Shown in pieces: positions 1-6,232 of a stretch of DNA of 6,232 bases. The DNA is from an uncultured Gemmatimonadota bacterium (GTDB lineage Bacteria; Gemmatimonadota; Gemmatimonadetes; Gemmatimonadales; Gemmatimonadaceae). Position 1 is the first letter of the stretch, and every line of letters starts with the position of its first letter. The DNA lies in the NCBI GenBank assembly GCA_946479015.1, contig CAMLEQ010000235.1, forward strand, positions 1 through 6,232, given 5' to 3'. Under the pieces are notes generated by a model. The model was not told where the DNA came from and made no database searches. It saw only the letters and a program-made list of their open reading frames with translations. Position numbers and translations under genes: made by a program.

Positions 1-57
1 CCCGCGTCCCGCGTCCCCCGCCCCCGCTTCCCGCTTCCCGCTTCCCGCTTCCCGCGT
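1..57. repeat. C-rich heptamer tandem repeat upstream of fadI
   Basis: The tract has a 7-bp period. CCCGCGT occurs at 1-7 and 8-14, followed by an irregular C-rich 8-mer (15-22). CCCGCTT then occurs four times at 23-29, 30-36, 37-43 and 44-50, and CCCGCGT once more at 51-57. It is cut by the window edge and may continue to the left. On the - strand it reads as eight runs of at least three G, separated by 4,4,1,4,4,4,4 bases, which fits the canonical G-quadruplex pattern. It ends 11 bp before the fadI start codon. I cannot tell whether it is a dispersed intergenic repeat family or a simple slippage tract. Confidence 0.9.
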
Positions 58-68
58 AACTTCAAGAC

Positions 69-1366
69 ATGGCTACCTACGGAACCAACGGCCGCCGCGT
101 CGCCATCGTGGCGGGGCTCAGGACCCCCTTCGCGAAGGCCGGCACCGATCTCAAGACCCAGAGCGCGCAGGATCTCGGCCGCGCCGTGGTGGCCGAGCTG
201 CTCGAGCGCTCCAATCTCGACGGGAAGCTCGTGGACACGCTGGTGTTCGGCACCGTCATCCCGTCGGTGCTCGCGCCGAACATCGCGCGCGAGGTGGCGC
301 TCCTCCCCATGCTCCCCAAGGGGATCCCGGCGTTCACCGTGAGCCGCGCGTGCGCATCCGCGAACCAGGCGATCACCGACGCCGCCGACCAGATCGTGCT
401 CGGCAACGCCGACGTCGCGATCGCCGGCGGCGCGGAGTCGCTCTCCAACGTGCCCATCCTCCACTCGCGCGCCTTCTCCGACATCCTCGTCTCCGCCTCC
501 AAGGCGAAGTCGGCGGGGAAGCGGGTCGGCGCGTTCACGCGCGTGCGGCCGCGCGACCTGATCCCCATCACCCCGGCGATCGCCGAGCCGTCCACGGGGG
601 AGACGATGGGACAGTCGGCGGAGAAGATGGCGAAGCTGAACCACATCCCGCGCGAGGAGCAGGATCAGTTCGCGCTCCGCTCCCACCGCCTCGCCGCGGC
701 CGGGACGTCGGACGGCCGGCTCACGGCGGAGATCATGCCGTACTACGTGCCTCCGCGGTACGATTCCGTACCCACGTCGGACAACGGCGTCCGCACGGAC
801 ACGAGCTTCGAGCAGCTCTCCGCGCTCAAGCCGGTGTTCGACCGGCGCTACGGCACGGTCACCGCGGGGAACTCCTCCCCGCTCACCGACGGCGCCGCCG
901 CGGTGATCCTCATGAGCGAGGAGAAGGCGCGCGCGCTCGGCTACCAGCCACTCGCCTTCATCCGCGCGTACGCGTACGCGGCGCTCGATCCGGGGGAGCA
1001 GCTGTTGCAGGCGCCCGTGCTCGCCGCGCCGGTGGCGCTCCGGCGCGCCGGGCTCTCACTCAAGGACATCGACCTCGTGGAGATGCACGAGGCGTTCGCC
1101 GCGCAGGTGCTCTCGAACCTGCAGGGGTTCGAGAGCAAGGCGTGGGCGGAGCGCGCCGGCTTCTCCGAGCCGGTGGGGGAGGTGGACCGCTCCCGCCTCA
1201 ACGTGATGGGCGGATCGATCGCCATCGGCCACCCGTTCGGCGCCACCGGGGCGCGCATCACCACCACGCTCGCCCACGAGCTCCGGCGCCGCGGCGGTCA
1301 GTTCGGGATGATGACCGTCTGCGCCGCCGGGGGGATGGGCTTCGCGATGATCCTGGAGGCCGCGGC

Positions 1367-1370
<4 letters not shown>
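69..1370 (+). CDS. fadI: 3-ketoacyl-CoA thiolase, FadI type (trifunctional complex beta subunit)
   Basis: This enzyme should catalyse thiolytic cleavage of 3-ketoacyl-CoA to acetyl-CoA and a shortened acyl-CoA, the last step of the beta-oxidation cycle, as the beta subunit of a complex with the next gene. The protein has 433 residues, close to the E. coli FadI length as I recall it (about 436), and is alignable with it end to end. Visible motifs are IAREVAL after the first strands, the nucleophilic Cys95 in SRACAS, GTVTAGNSSPLTDGAAA (residues 262-278), MHEAFAAQ (His340), GHPFGATG with catalytic His388, and Cys418 in the C-terminal CAAGG motif. The HEAF signature matches the FadI/HADHB branch rather than the NEAF of common thiolases. 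The start is firm: an in-frame TAA lies at 57-59 and ATG69 is the first start after it. There is no Shine-Dalgarno-like sequence upstream, only a weak AAG. The stop overlaps the next start. No key residue is missing. Confidence 0.95.
1355..1359 (+). promoter_or_regulatory. Ribosome binding site for fadJ inside the fadI 3' end
   Basis: GGAGG lies 7 bases before the ATG at 1367, within the last codons of fadI. It fixes the fadJ start, although the frame is open far upstream (to 350). With the ATGA overlap, it indicates translational coupling and a fixed subunit ratio for the complex. Confidence 0.8.
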
Positions 1371-3520
<2,150 letters not shown>

Positions 3521-3532
<12 letters not shown>

Positions 3533-3563
3533 GCGGAGCGCCGCGCGCTCACGGCTTCTCCGG
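3521..3563. terminator. Compound inverted repeat at the convergent gene junction, possible bidirectional terminator
   Basis: GTGAGCG (3529-3535) pairs with CGCTCAC (3546-3552) around a 10-base loop. After a small internal loop (2 and 5 bases), CCGGAG (3521-3526) pairs with CTCCGG (3558-3563). A competing short hairpin, GAGCGC/GCGCTC with a 3-base loop, spans 3536-3550. The structure covers the last codons and stop codons of both fadJ and the - strand gene. No T-tract follows on either strand, so it is not a classical intrinsic terminator. It may act with Rho, as a 3'-end stabiliser, or be a by-product of GC-rich sequence. Confidence 0.45.
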
Positions 3564-6083
3564 AAGCATCGCCGAGCGCGCGCGCATCCCTTGCTTGGTC
3601 CAGATCACCACGGCGCCACACGCGCTGGCGGGGGAGCTGAACTGCGGCGGCACCTGCGCGCCGGTCGTGTACACCTCGATCGCCGCCACGTCCTTCGGGC
3701 TCACGTAGGCGTCGATGTCGCCGTCCGGCGGATCGTCGCGGTGCCCGTCGATGAAGTACGCGGGCGTGCACTGCCGGAGCGGCACGCCGCTGGAGTCCTC
3801 CACCGCGCCGCGGTCGAGACTCGGCACCCCCTGGTCGGGCGGGGGGCGGCGCCCTCCCGTTCTGGGACGGGCGGACGGCCGGACGCTGACTCCCGCGCGC
3901 GACATCCGGATCCCGGGGCGGTCGACGAACGGTCCGGTCACGGACATCACCACCACCCCCGGCACGCCGCGCAGCACATCCGTGAGCGTGAGCCCGCCGC
4001 GCCGCTCGATCTCGTCGGCCGTGAGATAGCTGCCCACCCCCAGCCGCCGCCGCCGGTCGAAGCCGGAGGCGCCGAGCCCGCGGGCCACCACGTCCACCGG
4101 CGCGAGCACCTGCACACGGTCGCCGAGCACGATGTCCGCGTGTGCCCGCGCGCCGCTCCGCAGATCCACCGCCCGGCGCACGGGAGCGTATCCCACCTGC
4201 CGCACGTCGAGCATCTGCGTTCCCGAGGGGAGCGCGCCCAGGTGCACCGTGCCGCTGTCATCGGTGAAGATGTCCTCCGACACGTTCACCAGCCGCACCG
4301 CGGCGTGCACCGCCGGGCGGCCATCGGCGGTGCGGACCGTCACGCGCAGCGAGGCGCTGGCCGCCGCACCCTCCGGTGGCACCGCGATGTCGCGCACGAG
4401 CACCCCGGCGGAGTCGAGGCTCACCTCCAGCGACGCCGAACGGTGTCCCGGCGCCGCCGCGCGCGCGAGCACGGCGGTGCGCGTGGGCACGCCGCACGCG
4501 CGGTACGCGCCGGTGCTGTCGGCCACCAGGTCGAACTCCTGCCGCTCGCGCGCCACGCTCCGCTCCCCGACGCTCCACGCGCTCCACGACAGCAGCACCC
4601 GCGCGCCGCCGATGGGCGCGCCGCTGTCGGCGTCGCGCACGATCCCCGCGAGTAGCCCGTCGCCCACCATGCCGGCGGTGTCCGCGCAGAACGCCGAGCG
4701 GATGGTGGCCACCGAGGGGATCGCGAGCGCGAGGGTGGTGGTGCTGTCGCGGCGGAGCGCGGCCGCCGCGCGGGGCGCCGGGATCCCGAGCGCGGTGATG
4801 CGCGGGGCGCGGAGCATCACCGTGTAGCTCCCCTCGGGGAGCCCCGGGAGGGAGAAGTGCCCCGTGGAGTCCACGTCCACCGAGTAACGCGTCCCCGCGA
4901 GCTCCACCGTCCCGTCGGTGAGCGGGACGCCGGCCACGCTGTCGAACGCGGTCCCCTCCACCGTGGCCATGTGCGCGCGCGAGAGGCGCTTGCCGCCGAG
5001 CGTGAACGTCTCCTCGACCTCTCCGCCGTCCTCGCGCAGACCGACGAGGGCGATGTCGCGCCGCGCGCCCGCGATCTCCCCCACCTCCTTCGCGCGGTTG
5101 GGACCGAGCAGCGGCATGCGGATCGTCCACCGCTCCACGATCCAGGCGTTCGTGGGGAGGCGCTCGAACTCCACGAGCCCCCCGGCCTCGCCGCTGGAGA
5201 CAGTGACGGGGAGCGGTGTGTACGCGAACTCCAGCGTGCGAAGCTCGGCGGTGGCGGAGTCGAGCCAGAGCACGCCCTTCACGTCGGTGTGGTCGTGGCC
5301 GCGCCGCGGCTCGAAGGCGAGCCCCACCTGCCCCGCATGGTTCACGTCGGGGCGCTGCACGCGCAGGCAGTGCGAGTCCGCGAAGGCATCGGAGAGGAGC
5401 ACCGCCGCATCGGGAGCGTAGTAGAACGTGCTGTCGGCGGTGCGATGCGCGTAGCCGTACGCGGCGATGGTGTCGGCAGGCGCGCTCACGAACGGATTCT
5501 CGCTCACCCCGGACACGCGGTCGCTGCGCTCGTCCACGATCCGGTCGCCCGCTGGCGTGAGCGTGCGCTCGTAGCGGGTGACGGTGAGGCGGAAGAGGCG
5601 CTGGTCCTGCGCCACGCGCGTGGCCTCGAGCGCCTTGCGCGCCTCGCTCCAGAGGAGCGCGGCCCCCTCTCCCTCCTCCGGGCGCACCTTGCAGCTGGAG
5701 TGCGCGGCCAGCACCGTCACCGCCGGGAGCGCGACGGCCACGCTCGGCGCTGAAAGGCGGCGCTCCACCGTCTGGCCGGCGCCGACGTCGAACGGCTCGC
5801 TGCTCACGCTCCGGTAGCCGATGCGCTCCGTGCGGAGCACGTAGCGTCCCACTCCCGGCACACGGAAAGCGAAGCGGCCATCCTCGCCGGTGATCGTCGC
5901 GGCGACCTGGCGCCCCCGGGCATCGAGGAGCAGCACCAGCGCGCTGGCGATCGTCTGCCGCGCATCCTCGGTCACCACCGCGCCGCGCACCACCTGCGCC
6001 CGGGCCCTCGATGCCGCGCCCATGGACAGCGCAGCGGCGATCGCGCACGCGAAGACGCGCTTGCACGAACACGAGATTCGCAT
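3549..6083 (-). CDS. Exported multi-module protein: carboxypeptidase regulatory-like domains with C-terminal TonB plug, no barrel
   Basis: The 844-residue product begins with a Sec-type signal peptide: basic MRISCSCKR, hydrophobic residues 10-24, and a likely cut after ARA (27-29). A carboxypeptidase-regulatory-like beta-sandwich follows at ~31-118 (GEDGRFAFRVPGVGRYVLR, IGYRS). Residues ~120-365 are a domain I cannot assign, with WLDSATAELRTLEFAYTPLP and a later EFERLPTNAWIVERW. Three more sandwich-like modules lie at ~373-460 (DSTGHFSLPGLPEGSYTVML), ~476-570 and ~577-655 (DDSGTVHLGALPSGTQ, VGYAPV). Residues ~660-832 look like a TonB-receptor plug: YLTADEIERRGGLTLTDVLRGVPGV, TPAYFIDG, then DVAAIEVYTTGAQVPPQF and CGAVVIWTK. 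The protein stops there, so the 22-strand barrel is absent and it cannot be a complete transporter. It should act in the periplasm or at the outer membrane; the role is unknown. The start is supported by GGGAG 7 bases upstream and the signal peptide directly after it. It is convergent with fadJ, 16 bp between stops, so it is a separate transcription unit. Confidence 0.88.
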   Translation of the reverse strand: MRISCSCKRVFACAIAAALSMGAASRARAQVVRGAVVTEDARQTIASALVLLLDARGRQVAATITGEDGRFAFRVPGVGRYVLRTERIGYRSVSSEPFDVGAGQTVERRLSAPSVAVALPAVTVLAAHSSCKVRPEEGEGAALLWSEARKALEATRVAQDQRLFRLTVTRYERTLTPAGDRIVDERSDRVSGVSENPFVSAPADTIAAYGYAHRTADSTFYYAPDAAVLLSDAFADSHCLRVQRPDVNHAGQVGLAFEPRRGHDHTDVKGVLWLDSATAELRTLEFAYTPLPVTVSSGEAGGLVEFERLPTNAWIVERWTIRMPLLGPNRAKEVGEIAGARRDIALVGLREDGGEVEETFTLGGKRLSRAHMATVEGTAFDSVAGVPLTDGTVELAGTRYSVDVDSTGHFSLPGLPEGSYTVMLRAPRITALGIPAPRAAAALRRDSTTTLALAIPSVATIRSAFCADTAGMVGDGLLAGIVRDADSGAPIGGARVLLSWSAWSVGERSVARERQEFDLVADSTGAYRACGVPTRTAVLARAAAPGHRSASLEVSLDSAGVLVRDIAVPPEGAAASASLRVTVRTADGRPAVHAAVRLVNVSEDIFTDDSGTVHLGALPSGTQMLDVRQVGYAPVRRAVDLRSGARAHADIVLGDRVQVLAPVDVVARGLGASGFDRRRRLGVGSYLTADEIERRGGLTLTDVLRGVPGVVVMSVTGPFVDRPGIRMSRAGVSVRPSARPRTGGRRPPPDQGVPSLDRGAVEDSSGVPLRQCTPAYFIDGHRDDPPDGDIDAYVSPKDVAAIEVYTTGAQVPPQFSSPASACGAVVIWTKQGMRARSAMLPEKP

Positions 6084-6098
6084 GGAGCGGCTCCCATG
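6081..6098 (-). promoter_or_regulatory. Hairpin covering the ribosome binding site and start codon of the - strand gene
   Basis: On the - strand the 18 bases read CATGGGAGCCGCTCCATG. They fold as 7 base pairs with one bulged G (6093) and a CCG triloop (6090-6088). The start codon (6083-6081) and the 3 bases before the loop pair with CATGGGAG, so both the Shine-Dalgarno sequence and the AUG are in the stem. This could lower initiation or make it conditional. No ligand-binding aptamer is visible. Confidence 0.45.
6091..6095 (-). promoter_or_regulatory. Ribosome binding site GGGAG of the - strand gene
   Basis: On the - strand GGGAG lies 7 bases before the ATG at 6083-6081, a normal spacing. It selects this ATG over an out-of-frame ATG at 6097-6095, which overlaps it, and over a longer competing frame that shows no protein-like features. 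Confidence 0.7.
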
Positions 6099-6109
6099 GG
6101 GGTGGGGGC

Positions 6110-6138
6110 ACGCTGAGGGGCGGCGGGGCTGGTGTCAA
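6110..6138 (-). promoter_or_regulatory. Candidate sigma-70 promoter for the - strand gene
   Basis: On the - strand an exact TTGACA occurs at 6138-6133. After a 17-base spacer the -10 position reads CAGCGT (6115-6110), which keeps only the A at position 2 and the final T of TATAAT. Transcription would start near 6102, giving a leader of about 20 bases that includes GGGAG. The -35 is perfect and the spacing ideal, but the -10 is poor. It could need an activator, or be a chance match. Confidence 0.4.
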
Positions 6139-6232
6139 GATCGGGAAATGCCGTAGGAGTTGGTGGCTAGAACACCATGAAACGCGTGTGGCGTGTAGAC
6201 GGCGGTCGTAGGCGAGAGGAGCGAGGTAGAGC
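6139..6232. other. Right-end flank with no assignable gene
   Basis: This segment is somewhat less GC-extreme in its first half. An ATG at 6177 on the + strand opens a frame that runs to the window edge for 18 codons (MKRVWRVDGGRRREERGR), but the only AGGAG (6155-6159) is 17 bases away, too far for a normal start. The Arg-rich product looks like translated noncoding DNA. GTAGACG (6195), GTAGGCG (6208) and GTAGAGC (6226) hint at a degenerate short repeat continuing past the edge. Nothing firmer is visible. Confidence 0.3.

Noticed and set aside
1..57. The heptamer array as a CRISPR array
   Set aside because: The units are 7 bp and contiguous, with no spacers and no cas gene in the window.
350..1366. 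Upstream extension of the fadJ frame into fadI
   Set aside because: The translated stretch is Arg/Gly/Ala-rich noise; homology begins after the ATG at 1367, which has GGAGG at the right distance.
3841..3880. GC-rich stretch with short hairpins (CCCGT/ACGGG) inside the - strand gene as a regulatory or frameshift element
   Set aside because: The stem is only 5 bp, the reading frame continues through it to the plug end motifs, and it is better explained as low-complexity coding sequence.
4258..6138. 626-codon open frame on the - strand starting with TTG in another frame of the exported protein gene
   Set aside because: Its product is a low-complexity Arg/Gly/Ala sequence, while the 844-residue frame has a signal peptide and recognisable modules.
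6211..6232. GGTAGAGC at the right edge resembles a tRNA D-arm
   Set aside because: The partner needed to its left would be GCTC, but the sequence there is GAGC, so no D-stem forms, and no acceptor start is visible.

Overview
The window is very GC-rich, with strongly G/C-biased third codon positions, so long open frames appear on every strand. It comes from a bacterium with a Gram-negative type envelope. Two things suggest Gemmatimonadota: a secreted protein made of stacked carboxypeptidase-regulatory-like modules that ends in a TonB plug with no barrel, and a C-rich heptamer repeat between genes. That placement is an inference from recalled family patterns, not from a search. Another high-GC group such as Myxococcota is not excluded.

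Layout. Positions 1-57 hold a 7-bp tandem repeat, cut by the left edge. A two-gene + strand operon follows: a FadI-type 3-ketoacyl-CoA thiolase (69-1370) and a FadJ/FadB-type multifunctional enzyme (1367-3532). Their stop and start codons overlap as ATGA, and GGAGG precedes the second start. Together they would carry out the hydratase, dehydrogenase and thiolase steps of fatty-acid beta-oxidation as an alpha2beta2 trifunctional complex. No acyl-CoA dehydrogenase, acyl-CoA ligase or fad regulator lies in the window.

A convergent junction follows, with a 16-bp gap between stop codons and a compound inverted repeat over both gene ends (3521-3563). The - strand then carries one long gene (6083 down to 3549). 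It encodes an 844-residue exported protein with a signal peptide, several beta-sandwich modules, an unassigned central domain and a C-terminal TonB plug. Its start region has GGGAG, a hairpin covering the ribosome binding site and start codon, and an upstream exact TTGACA box. The last ~90 bp (6139-6232) hold nothing I can assign.

The operon and the - strand gene are convergent and have no evident functional link. I do not see a clear undescribed multi-gene system. The points most worth a second look are the repeat with quadruplex potential before fadI, the symmetric inverted repeat in which the two stop codons pair, the barrel-less plug protein with its insertion and paired cysteines, and the hairpin over that gene's start codon.
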